A stretch of 64,000 bases of DNA from the NCBI RefSeq assembly GCF_010731895.1, contig NZ_AP022596.1, positions 3,348,001-3,412,000 on the forward strand, in the 5' to 3' direction. Below are positions 25,209 through 32,979 of the stretch, piece by piece. The notes under the pieces are model-generated. The model saw nothing but the letters and a program-made list of their open reading frames with translations. It searched no databases and was not told the DNA's origin. Position numbers and translations under genes: made by a program. Numbering within the stretch: position 1 is the stretch's first letter; every line of letters begins with the position of its first letter. The stretch comes from Mycolicibacterium helvum. Lineage in GTDB: Bacteria; Actinomycetota; Actinomycetes; Mycobacteriales; Mycobacteriaceae.

Positions 25209-26086
25209 TGCTTTGGCTGATGCTGGGGGCGCCGTGGCTCGTCGGTGCGCTGCTGACACTGTGGCTGCCACGATTCGAGATGCTGTTCACCCCGGAGTGG
25301 TTGACGAAAGTCCTCGCCGTCACCGGGGTGGCGTTGGCGATCACGACGTGGACGTCGGCGCTCGCACTGGCGACCGCCGCGATCGACGTCCGGTCAGCGC
25401 CGCCCCGGGCCGCTGCACTGTTGTTGGCGGGTTGGCTGATGTGGACTCTGCTGGACGCGATACGCCACGGTCTTCGGGTCGGGTCGAATATGCGTGCGGG
25501 AAAACTGTTTCGGGACTGCGCGGGTCGCGTCGGTGATGTGCTTCGAGTCGACTCGCCGGTGCCTGACGCGTTCGCGGTGCCAGGCCGGCGGGCGGTCGTC
25601 GTCGTCACCAGTGCGCTGGCCTCGGAACTGAACGACGGTGAGTTACGGGCAGTGATCGAGCACGAACGAGCCCATCTCGCCGGCGGCCATTCGATGCTCA
25701 TCCAGGCGGTGCAGCTGGCTGTACGGCTCAATCCGCTATTGCGTCCGTGGAGCGCAGCGATCCGATTCGCCGCCGAGCGGGCCGCTGACGAGCGGGCTGC
25801 CGCCGACGACCGGAGCACCGCACTGCGGGCCATCGCGCGGGTAGCGCTGCTGTGTTCGGCCGTTGTCCCGTCGGCGGGGGTCGGCATCGGCGGGCAGCCC
25901 GGTGAGGTGCTGCGCCGCGTCGACGCGCTACAGCGGCCCGGTCCCCGACCGCAGCGTGGGTGGCTGTTGGTGGCGGCGATCGCGGTGGTGCTGGCGTTGG
26001 GAGCGAATTTCGTTGCGGTCGCCGATGTCGCCCAGGATCGGATTGCGCCCGAGGCGGGCGAGGCGTCGGGCGAGGTGTTCGCCTAG
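25205..26086 (+). CDS. BlaR1-like membrane zinc peptidase (M56/M48) without penicillin sensor
   Basis: The 293-residue membrane protein has N-terminal transmembrane segments (about residues 1-20, 32-55 and 65-82), a cytoplasmic zinc-peptidase domain with HExxH as H153-E154-R-A-H157 (VIEHERAHLAGGHS), a downstream Glu-rich helix (AAERAADERAA) likely to hold the third ligand, and a last membrane helix (about residues 256-276). BlaR1 and MecR1 carry an extra C-terminal penicillin-binding domain of some 250 residues; here it is absent. The signal is therefore not obviously a beta-lactam. It starts at GTG 25205 or ATG 25208 and is co-translated with blaI. Confidence 0.85.
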   Translation: MMLWLMLGAPWLVGALLTLWLPRFEMLFTPEWLTKVLAVTGVALAITTWTSALALATAAIDVRSAPPRAAALLLAGWLMWTLLDAIRHGLRVGSNMRAGKLFRDCAGRVGDVLRVDSPVPDAFAVPGRRAVVVVTSALASELNDGELRAVIEHERAHLAGGHSMLIQAVQLAVRLNPLLRPWSAAIRFAAERAADERAAADDRSTALRAIARVALLCSAVVPSAGVGIGGQPGEVLRRVDALQRPGPRPQRGWLLVAAIAVVLALGANFVAVADVAQDRIAPEAGEASGEVFA

Positions 26087-26565
26087 CTCTTCGGGGCCGG
26101 TGGTACCAGCGCCACCCGGCCCCAGGTCGCCTTGGCGCCAGAGTCGCCGATGCGATACACCTGCACGATCGTCGCGACGCCGGCTGCCAGTACGAAAACA
26201 GCGACGGTGACGGACAAGGCCGTTGACAACGACCGTCCGCGGCCGGCGCGAAGGTGAATCACCGCCAGTAATGCCGACGCGACGAGCAACGCCGCCGAGA
26301 AGAAGATCATCGTGTCGCCGAGTTCGGCATGGGTGTGCACCGCCGGCGAGCGTCCCACCTGGTGCTCCAGCCATTCGCCCGCCTCCGTGGTCAACGGGGT
26401 GAGTGCCGCGGTGAGCACCGACAGCGCGACCACCAGCCACACCAATCGATGCCGAGCTGCGGGCCAGACTGCGCACAGGATCGCCAGTATCGCCGTCAGC
26501 GGGGCCAGGACCACGATGAAATGCACGAGCAGCGCGTGGGAAGGAAGACCGTTGAAAGTCGACAA
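26083..26565 (-). CDS. DUF2231-like four-helix membrane protein
   Basis: The 160-residue protein has four hydrophobic segments. The N-terminus NGLPSHALLVHFIVVLAPLTA has a conserved-looking His pair (SHALLVHF) as in DUF2231-type membrane proteins, and HTHAELGDTM begins the third helix. Such His placement can support heme or metal binding, but no function is established. It is divergent from the P-type ATPase gene, shares the BlaI-type operator region with it, and overlaps the end of the zinc peptidase gene tail to tail by four bases. Confidence 0.7.
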   Translation of the reverse strand: MSTFNGLPSHALLVHFIVVLAPLTAILAILCAVWPAARHRLVWLVVALSVLTAALTPLTTEAGEWLEHQVGRSPAVHTHAELGDTMIFFSAALLVASALLAVIHLRAGRGRSLSTALSVTVAVFVLAAGVATIVQVYRIGDSGAKATWGRVALVPPAPKS

Positions 26566-26606
26566 CTTTTCTCCTGCCGATGGGTGGGCGGCGCCTCAGC
26601 CACGAA

Positions 26607-26625
26607 TACTACATAGCCTGTAGTA
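26607..26625. promoter_or_regulatory. BlaI-type operator
   Basis: TACTACA and TGTAGTA are perfect 7-base inverted arms around TAGCC. This matches the core of BlaI/MecI operators (TACA/TGTA dyads). It sits in the 100-base divergent region between the DUF2231-like gene and the P-type ATPase gene and can control both. A BlaI homologue is encoded 1.4 kb away. Confidence 0.75.
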
Positions 26626-26665
26626 GTCGCCGCAGCGCGCCGAACGCCGTCACACACCGGAGATC

Positions 26666-29014
26666 ATGGCTGATATGAACGACCCAGCGTCGGATAACGC
26701 CGGTCCTGCCATGGGATTCGTGCGCTGGCTACTTCTCGCCGTGACCCTCACCGCGCTGCTCGCGGGCGGTGTTGCGTGGCTGCTCGGCGCCCACCCGGTC
26801 GCCGACGCGTGTTGGACCGCTGGAACGGTTGCTGCGATCCTGCCCGCCCTGTGGTGGGTGGTCTCGTCGATCCGCGCCGGTCGCGTGGGTGTGGATGTCC
26901 TGGCCGTGCTGTCGCTCGGCGGTGCGCTGGCGGTGCGGGAGTACTTGGCAGGCGCACTGATCGGCGTCATGCTGGCCACGGGACAGGCCCTCGATGCGGC
27001 GGCCGGACGACGGGCCACCAAGGATTTGCGTGCGTTGCTCGACCGGGTGCCGCGCACCGCGCGCAGGCGCACGCCCGACGGCGTCGAGGTGGTCGGTCTG
27101 GACGACATCGTCGTCGACGACGTCGTGGTGGTGGGTCCCGGCGAGGTGTTGCCCGTCGACGGAGTGGTGCTCTCGGACGACGCCGTGCTCGATGACTCCG
27201 CACTGACCGGCGAATCCGCGCCCGTCCGATGCGGACAGGGCGAGCCGCTGCGCAGCGGCAGTGTCAACGCCGGCAGCGCCCTGGAACTGCGGGCATCGGC
27301 AACCGCGGTCGACAGCACCTACGCCGGGATCGTCCGACTGGCGCAGCAGGCGGCGGCGGAGTCCGCGCCGGTGGTCCGTATCGCCGACCGCATCGCCGCC
27401 TGGTTCCTGCCCGTGGCACTGGCTGTGGCGGCCCTGGCCTGGATTTTCAGCGGCTCACCCGCCCGCGCCGTCGCGGTACTGGTGGTGGCGACACCGTGCC
27501 CCCTGTTGCTGGCGGCGCCCGTGGCGATCGTGTCCGGACTGTCTCGGGCATCACGCATCGGGGTGCTGGTCCGTGGCGGCGGCGCGCTCGAAACACTAGG
27601 CCGAGCAAGCACTTTGGTGCTGGACAAGACCGGAACGCTGACAACGGGCCGCCCGCGCGGCACCGAAATCGCGGTCGGTCCGGGCTGGACGGTCGACGAC
27701 GTTCTCGGACTGGCCGCGTCGGCCGACCAACTCTCACCGCACGTCCTCGCCACCGCCATCGTCCACGAGGCGCGGTTACGCGGCGCGACGCTGAGCATGC
27801 CCAGCTCAGTGACCGAGGAAGCCGGCATCGGGGTGTCGGCGCTGGTGGACGGAAAGTGGGTCACTGTCGGCAATCTCAGCCTCGACGGAGCAATACCGGA
27901 GTGGGCCGCCGCGGTTCTGTCGCGAGCATCGTTCGACGGAGCAGTGGTTGCGTGGGTGCGCGTCGACGACGAATTGGCCGGCGCGATTCTGCTGACCGAT
28001 CCGCTGCGACCCGACGCGCCGCGCACCTTGCGGCGGCTGCGGGCCGCCGGGATGACCCGGCTGGTGATGCTCACCGGCGACCGGCCCGCGCCTGCACAGC
28101 AGATCGGTACCGTTCTGGGTCTCGACGAGGTCGCCGCGCAGCAGACGCCCGCCGACAAGGTCGCCCGGGTGCGGGCCGAGAGTGAGCGTGCGGTCACGGC
28201 CATGGTCGGCGACGGGGTCAACGATGCGCCGGCGCTGGCCGCCGCCGACGTCGGCATCGCGATGGGTGCCCGCGGCGCGACGGCGACTTCGGAGGCCGCC
28301 GACATCGTGCTCACGGCTGATCGGCTTGACCGGCTTGCCGACGCCAAGCTGATCGCCCGCCGATCGCGGCGCATCGCGGTGCAAAGCGCCGCGGCGGGGA
28401 TGGGCCTGTCGCTGATCGCCATGGGATGTGCAGCCGTCGGTTGGCTGCCACCCGCATGGGGTGCGCTGCTGCAAGAAGGAATCGACCTTGCGGTGATCCT
28501 GAACGCCCTTCGGGCACTGCGCGGTGATCACGCCGGGCCGCCACCGCTGAGCCGCGACGCGGAGGCACTCGTGCGGCGCTTTTCTGGCGAGCACGACCAG
28601 ATGCGCGACGATCTGTCGCTCCTACGCGACGCCGCACAGCAGATCGCCGCCGGGCAGTTGACGGGAGCTCTGGAGGCACTTCGGGACGCGGACTTCTTCC
28701 TGCAGCACACGTTGCTTCCACACGAAGAAGCCGAGGACAGCGCGCTCTATCCGGCGCTGGCCCAGCCGCTGGGCAGTATTGAGGCCACCGCGACGATGAG
28801 CCGCATGCACGCCGAGATCCACCGGCTGGCGCAACGTCTGCACGCTCACCGTGAACTGGCCGACGAGGCCGGCGCGGTACGGCCCGACCAGAGCGACGAC
28901 CTGATGGCTTGCCTCTACGGTTTGTATGCATTGCTGCGGCTGCATTTCGTGCAGGAGGAGGAGAACTTCTTCGTGCTCGCGCCGGCTTTCCTGAACGCGA
29001 CAGACCGGTCGTGA
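26666..29014 (+). CDS. P1B-type metal-transporting ATPase fused to a hemerythrin domain
   Basis: The 782-residue protein is a heavy-metal P-type ATPase with a second domain at its end. The ATPase has TGES in the actuator, ATPCPLLLAAPVA in the transmembrane metal site, the phosphorylated Asp320 in DKTGTLT, and GDGVNDAPALAAADV. No N-terminal metal-binding (HMA) domain is present. After the last membrane helices (about residue 610) residues 630-780 form a hemerythrin/HHE-type bundle: GEHDQMRDDLSLL, LLPHEEAEDSALYPAL, MSRMHAEIHRLAQ, LRLHFVQEEENFF. The TPC motif does not give a confident metal. A transporter with a built-in iron or oxygen site suggests linkage of export to iron or redox state. ATG 26666 follows CGGAGA. 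Confidence 0.9.
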   Translation: MADMNDPASDNAGPAMGFVRWLLLAVTLTALLAGGVAWLLGAHPVADACWTAGTVAAILPALWWVVSSIRAGRVGVDVLAVLSLGGALAVREYLAGALIGVMLATGQALDAAAGRRATKDLRALLDRVPRTARRRTPDGVEVVGLDDIVVDDVVVVGPGEVLPVDGVVLSDDAVLDDSALTGESAPVRCGQGEPLRSGSVNAGSALELRASATAVDSTYAGIVRLAQQAAAESAPVVRIADRIAAWFLPVALAVAALAWIFSGSPARAVAVLVVATPCPLLLAAPVAIVSGLSRASRIGVLVRGGGALETLGRASTLVLDKTGTLTTGRPRGTEIAVGPGWTVDDVLGLAASADQLSPHVLATAIVHEARLRGATLSMPSSVTEEAGIGVSALVDGKWVTVGNLSLDGAIPEWAAAVLSRASFDGAVVAWVRVDDELAGAILLTDPLRPDAPRTLRRLRAAGMTRLVMLTGDRPAPAQQIGTVLGLDEVAAQQTPADKVARVRAESERAVTAMVGDGVNDAPALAAADVGIAMGARGATATSEAADIVLTADRLDRLADAKLIARRSRRIAVQSAAAGMGLSLIAMGCAAVGWLPPAWGALLQEGIDLAVILNALRALRGDHAGPPPLSRDAEALVRRFSGEHDQMRDDLSLLRDAAQQIAAGQLTGALEALRDADFFLQHTLLPHEEAEDSALYPALAQPLGSIEATATMSRMHAEIHRLAQRLHAHRELADEAGAVRPDQSDDLMACLYGLYALLRLHFVQEEENFFVLAPAFLNATDRS

Positions 29015-30174
29015 CTGCCTGGCTGACCCGCAACGTCCGGGTGCTCGCTGCGGTGTCGTTCCTCCAGGATGCGGCCAGCGAGTTGCTGTATCCACTCCTA
29101 CCGATCTATCTCACCGCCGTGTTGGGGGCGCCGCCCGCAGTGGTCGGCGCTATCGAAGGCGCCGCGGAGGGGGCGGCGTCGCTGACCAAGCTCGCAGTCG
29201 GTCCGCTGGGTGACCGCTTCGCCAAACGCCCTTTGATCGCAACGGGATACGGAATGGCCGCACTGGGCAAGGTCATCGTCGCCGTCGCGGGGGCCTGGCC
29301 CGGTGTGCTGGCAGGACGAGTCGTCGACCGACTCGGCAAGGGTATTCGGGGTGCGCCACGCGACGCGCTGCTCGTCGACGGGATCGATAAATCGCTGCGC
29401 GGCAAGGTTTTCGGCTTCCATCGCGCGATGGACACCCTCGGTGCGGTGGTCGGTCCGCTGCTCGGGCTCGCCGGCTACGAGCTGCTTGATCACCAAATCC
29501 CGCCGCTGCTGTACGTTGCGATCATTCCCGCGCTGCTGTCCGTGCTACTCGTCGTGCTGGTGCGGGAACCTCGACGGACCAGGCTGGGCGGCACAGCACA
29601 GCCGATCTTTCGCGGATTGCGCGAACTACCGCGACGGTACTGGCGAGTGACCGCGTTACTGGTCGCGTTCGGTGTCGTCAACTTTCCGGACGCGTTATTG
29701 CTGTTGCGGCTCAACGAGATCGGCTTCGGAGTCGTCGAAGTGATTCTCGCCTACGTCGGTTACAACCTGGTCTATGCGCTGGCCAGCTTCCCGGCCGGCG
29801 TGCTGGCCGACAAGGTGCCCCGCTCAGCGGTCTTCGGCTTCGGGCTGGTTTTCTTCGCCGTCGGCTATATCGGGCTCGGGGCGACCACCGATCCGGTTGC
29901 GGCGTGGGTGCTGATCGCGGCGTACGGGATGTTCACCGCCTGCACCGACGGTGTCGGGAAGGCGTGGATCTCCACGCTTGTCGGCGCCGACCAACAGGCA
30001 AGCGCGCAGGGAGTGTTCCAGGGCGCCAGTGGTTTCGCGGTCCTGGCCGCAGGCCTGTGGGCCGGACTGCTGTGGGGCAGCGATGGCCGGGTCCCGCTGC
30101 TGATCTCCGGGGCGGTCGGAGCCTGCTTCGCGGTGGTGCTCCTGATGCCGATGGGCGTGCAATGCCTTCGTTAG
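29011..30174 (+). CDS. MFS transporter
   Basis: This 387-residue protein has about 12 hydrophobic segments and major-facilitator landmarks: GPLGDRFAKRPLI after helix 2, GRVVDRLGKGIRGAPRDAL, and a second-half repeat FPAGVLADKVPRSAVFG. GTG 29011 overlaps the ATPase stop by four bases, so the two are co-translated and both should fall under the BlaI-type operator. The pairing of an ATPase with a permease suggests two export routes for the same stress, but the substrate is unknown. Confidence 0.85.
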   Translation: MTAWLTRNVRVLAAVSFLQDAASELLYPLLPIYLTAVLGAPPAVVGAIEGAAEGAASLTKLAVGPLGDRFAKRPLIATGYGMAALGKVIVAVAGAWPGVLAGRVVDRLGKGIRGAPRDALLVDGIDKSLRGKVFGFHRAMDTLGAVVGPLLGLAGYELLDHQIPPLLYVAIIPALLSVLLVVLVREPRRTRLGGTAQPIFRGLRELPRRYWRVTALLVAFGVVNFPDALLLLRLNEIGFGVVEVILAYVGYNLVYALASFPAGVLADKVPRSAVFGFGLVFFAVGYIGLGATTDPVAAWVLIAAYGMFTACTDGVGKAWISTLVGADQQASAQGVFQGASGFAVLAAGLWAGLLWGSDGRVPLLISGAVGACFAVVLLMPMGVQCLR

Positions 30175-30177
30175 GCT
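30172..30177 (+). promoter_or_regulatory. -10 element of cobF, probably leaderless
   Basis: TAGGCT matches TANNNT and ends seven bases before the cobF GTG. It overlaps the stop codon of the upstream transporter gene. No ribosome-binding site is needed if transcription starts at the GTG. Confidence 0.4.
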
Positions 30178-30184
30178 CTGAAGG

Positions 30185-30919
30185 GTGCGCACCATCCACG
30201 TCATCGGTATCGGAGCCGGCGACCCCGACTACGTGACATCGCAGGCGATCCGTGCACTCAACGACACCGATGTGTTCTTCGCCATGGACAAGGGCGAGGT
30301 CAAGAGCGACCTCGTCGCATTGCGCCGGGAGATCTGCCAGCGGTTCATCACCGACCCGCGCTACCGCTTCGTCGAACTGCCCGATCCGAAACGAGCAGCC
30401 GACGGCGAGTACACCCAGGCCGTCGCCGACTGGCACCTGGCTCGCGCCCGGCTGTGGGCCAAGGCCATCGAGACCGAGCTCAGCCCCGACGGCGTCGGGG
30501 CCTTTCTGGCCTGGGGCGATCCATCGCTGTACGACAGCACCCTGCGGATCCTCGACCAGGTCGCCCGGCACGTCGAGTTCTCATACGACGTCATCCCGGG
30601 TATCACCGCCGTGCAGGCGCTGACTGCCCGCCACCGCATCCCGCTCAACGACGTTGGCGAACCCGTGCTGATCACCACCGGGCGACAGCTGCGCACTACC
30701 GGCCTTTCCGGCTCGGCGGTGGTGATGCTCGACGGGGACTGCTCGTTTCTGAGTTGCCCACCGCAGACCCGGATTTGGTGGGGTGCCTACCTCGGCACGC
30801 CTGACGAACTGCTGATGGCAGGCACCGTCGGCGAAATCGGCGAAGCCGTCGCGGAGCTGCGGGGGCAGGCCCGTGCCCGACACGGCTGGATCATGGACAT
30901 CTATCTCTTACGGGCTTAG
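30185..30919 (+). CDS. cobF: Precorrin-6A synthase (deacetylating) CobF
   Basis: The 244-residue protein is a SAM-dependent tetrapyrrole methylase with the N-terminal HVIGIGAGDPDYVTSQA, the AWGDPSLYDSTLRI motif and the PGITAVQALTARHRIPL segment. Length and motif wording match CobF, which methylates C1 of the corrin ring and removes acetate in aerobic cobalamin synthesis. It stands alone, away from any cob cluster. From memory, M. tuberculosis lacks cobF while M. canettii keeps it near this site, so its presence argues for a non-tuberculous lineage with a complete B12 route. Confidence 0.9.
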   Translation: MRTIHVIGIGAGDPDYVTSQAIRALNDTDVFFAMDKGEVKSDLVALRREICQRFITDPRYRFVELPDPKRAADGEYTQAVADWHLARARLWAKAIETELSPDGVGAFLAWGDPSLYDSTLRILDQVARHVEFSYDVIPGITAVQALTARHRIPLNDVGEPVLITTGRQLRTTGLSGSAVVMLDGDCSFLSCPPQTRIWWGAYLGTPDELLMAGTVGEIGEAVAELRGQARARHGWIMDIYLLRA

Positions 30920-30947
30920 CCGGCCTCGCTTCTGAGAAGATCACCGC

Positions 30948-31340
30948 ATGGGATCGTTTCTGCTTCGCGCCGCAGTCACCGGACTGGCACTGTGGGTCGT
31001 CACACTGGTCGTCCCCGGCATCACTTTCGTCGGCGGCGATACCGGACTCCAGCGAATCGGCATTGTTCTGGTGGTCGCGGTGATCTTCGGCCTGGTGAAC
31101 GCGATCATCAAACCACTCGTGCAGTTCTTGTCGATACCGCTGTACATCCTGACGCTCGGGCTGATTCACGTCGTCATCAATGCCCTGATGTTGTGGATCA
31201 CCGCCGGGATCACCGAGCACACCACCCACTGGGGATTGCAGATCAACCAGTTCTGGTGGACCGCCATCTGGGCCGCGATCGTATTGTCGATCGTCAGCTG
31301 GCTGTTCTCGTTGCCGTTCAAAGACGCCGACCGCCACTAG
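30948..31340 (+). CDS. Small four-helix membrane protein (mycobacterial phage-holin-like family)
   Basis: The 130-residue protein has four hydrophobic segments with the wording of the PF04020-type family: FGLVNAIIKPLVQFLSIPLYILTLGLIHVVINALML. Despite the family name it is a chromosomal housekeeping-type membrane protein, and no lysis gene is nearby. A short dyad (CTTCT-G-AGAAG) at 30929-30939 lies just before the start and contains purines that may serve as ribosome-binding site. Confidence 0.85.
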   Translation: MGSFLLRAAVTGLALWVVTLVVPGITFVGGDTGLQRIGIVLVVAVIFGLVNAIIKPLVQFLSIPLYILTLGLIHVVINALMLWITAGITEHTTHWGLQINQFWWTAIWAAIVLSIVSWLFSLPFKDADRH

Positions 31341-31346
31341 GGCAGC

Positions 31347-31352
31347 TAGCCT
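31347..31352 (+). promoter_or_regulatory. -10 element of the Fpg/Nei gene, probably leaderless
   Basis: TAGCCT fits TANNNT and ends six bases before the ATG at 31359. This places the transcription start at or next to the start codon. Confidence 0.45.
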
Positions 31353-31358
31353 GGACAG

Positions 31359-32213
31359 ATGCCCGAACTGCCCGAAGTGGAGGCGCTGGCCGACCACCTG
31401 CGCCGGCATGCGCTCGGCAAAGCGGTCGGGCGTATCGACGTCGCGGCGTTGTCGGTGCTGAAGACGTTCGACCCGCCGCCGACTGCGTTACATGGGCGGC
31501 CCGTCACGGGTGCCGCGCGCTGGGGCAAGTACCTCGGCATGCAGGCCGGTGACCTGTGGCTGATCACCCATCTGTCGCGAGCCGGGTGGCTGAAGTGGAG
31601 TGACAAGCTCTCCGCCGCCCCACTCAAGCCGGGTAAAGGCCCGATCGCGCTGCGCGTACACCTCGACGGCAGCGAGGGATTCGACCTGACCGAGGCCGGC
31701 ACCCAGAAGCGGCTCGCGGTGTGGATCGTCGACGATCCCGCCAAGGTCCCCGGAATTGCGACACTGGGCCCCGACGCGCTGGAGATCGGCCCTGAGCAGC
31801 TGGCCGACATCCTCAAACCGCACAGCGGCCGGATCAAGACGGTCATCACCGACCAGAAAGTCATCGCCGGGATCGGCAACGCCTACAGCGACGAGATCCT
31901 GCACGTCGCGAAGCTGTCCCCGTTCGCGACGGCCAACAAACTCACCGCCGCGCAACTGGGTGCGCTGCATGTTGCAATGATCTCGGTGCTGACCGACGCC
32001 GTGCAACGCTCGGTCGGCCAGCAGGCGGCAACCCTGAAGGGGGAGAAGCGATCTGGACTGCGTGTGCACGCCCGCACCGGATTGCCGTGCCCGGTGTGCG
32101 GTGACACCGTGCATGAAGTTTCGTTCGTCGACAAGTCGTTTCAGTACTGCCCGACCTGCCAGACCGGGGGCAAGGTGCTGGCTGACCGGCGGATGTCGAA
32201 GCTGCTCAAGTGA
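31359..32213 (+). CDS. Fpg/Nei family DNA glycosylase/AP lyase
   Basis: This 284-residue base-excision-repair enzyme begins with MPELPEVEAL, in which Pro2 is the Schiff-base nucleophile and Glu3 the catalytic acid. A helix-two-turn-helix segment (VIAGIGNAYSDEILHVAKLSP) and a C-terminal zinc finger with Cys244, Cys247, Cys264 and Cys267 complete the fold. It corresponds to Rv0944 of M. tuberculosis, which as I recall is truncated at its N-terminus; here the gene is intact. Whether it prefers oxidised purines or pyrimidines cannot be told. Confidence 0.9.
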   Translation: MPELPEVEALADHLRRHALGKAVGRIDVAALSVLKTFDPPPTALHGRPVTGAARWGKYLGMQAGDLWLITHLSRAGWLKWSDKLSAAPLKPGKGPIALRVHLDGSEGFDLTEAGTQKRLAVWIVDDPAKVPGIATLGPDALEIGPEQLADILKPHSGRIKTVITDQKVIAGIGNAYSDEILHVAKLSPFATANKLTAAQLGALHVAMISVLTDAVQRSVGQQAATLKGEKRSGLRVHARTGLPCPVCGDTVHEVSFVDKSFQYCPTCQTGGKVLADRRMSKLLK

Positions 32214-32217
32214 TCGC

Positions 32218-32223
32218 TAATCT
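32218..32223 (+). promoter_or_regulatory. -10 element of the SDR gene, probably leaderless
   Basis: TAATCT fits TANNNT and ends six bases before GTG 32230, with no ribosome-binding site between. Confidence 0.45.
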
Positions 32224-32229
32224 GTCCTG

Positions 32230-32979
32230 GTGACCCGCCAGAAGATCCTCATCACCGGCGCGAGTTCTGGGCTGGGGGCCGGCATGGCCCGCGCCTTCGC
32301 CGCTAAGGGCCGCGACCTGGCCCTGTGCGCACGGCGCGTCGACCGCCTTGACGAACTGAAGGCCGAACTGAGCCAGCGCCACCCGAACATCACGATCGCC
32401 GTCGCCGCCCTTGACGTCAACGACCACGACCAGGTGCCCACGGTATTCGCCGAACTAGCCGACCAGCTCGGCGGCCTCGACCGGATTATCGTCAACGCCG
32501 GCATCGGCAAGGGTGCGGTGCTCGGGTCGGGCAAGCTGTGGGCCAACAAGGCCACGATCGAGACCAACCTCGTCTCGGCGCTGGTGCAGACCGAGACCGC
32601 TCTGGCGATGTTCAAGACGACCGGCTCGGGACATCTTGTGCTGATCTCGAGCGTGCTGGCCAACAAGGGCGTGCCCGGCGCCAAGGCCGCCTACGCCGCG
32701 AGCAAGGCGGGGGTCACCTCGCTGGGCGAATCGCTGCGCGCCGAATATGCCTGCGGCCCAATCAAAGTCACGGTCGTCGAGCCTGGTTACATCGAGTCGG
32801 AGATGACCGGAAAATCGAACACCACCATGCTGATGGTGGACAACGACACCGGCGTGCGCCACATGGTCAACGCCATCGAACGCGAGAGTGGACGCGCGAT
32901 CGTGCCCGGCTGGCCATGGATTCCGTTGGTGGCCCTGCTGCGAATCCTGCCGCCGCGGTTCACCAAACCCTTCGCCTAG
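32230..32979 (+). CDS. Short-chain dehydrogenase/reductase (Rv0945-like)
   Basis: This 249-residue classical SDR has the Rossmann motif [12 protein letters not shown] near the N-terminus, NAGIGKG in the NAG position, the catalytic Ser in ISSVLANKG and the Tyr-x-x-x-Lys pair in AAYAASKAG. The C-terminal part ([21 protein letters not shown]) is hydrophobic, suggesting membrane association. The arginine-bearing segment after strand 2 (CARRVDRLD) suggests NADP(H). The substrate is unknown. It overlaps the end of pgi tail to tail by four bases. Confidence 0.9.
   Translation: MTRQKILITGASSGLGAGMARAFAAKGRDLALCARRVDRLDELKAELSQRHPNITIAVAALDVNDHDQVPTVFAELADQLGGLDRIIVNAGIGKGAVLGSGKLWANKATIETNLVSALVQTETALAMFKTTGSGHLVLISSVLANKGVPGAKAAYAASKAGVTSLGESLRAEYACGPIKVTVVEPGYIESEMTGKSNTTMLMVDNDTGVRHMVNAIERESGRAIVPGWPWIPLVALLRILPPRFTKPFA

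Noticed and set aside
30948..31340. Prophage remnant suggested by the holin-like protein
   Set aside because: The family name is historical; no endolysin, integrase, att site or other phage gene is nearby.
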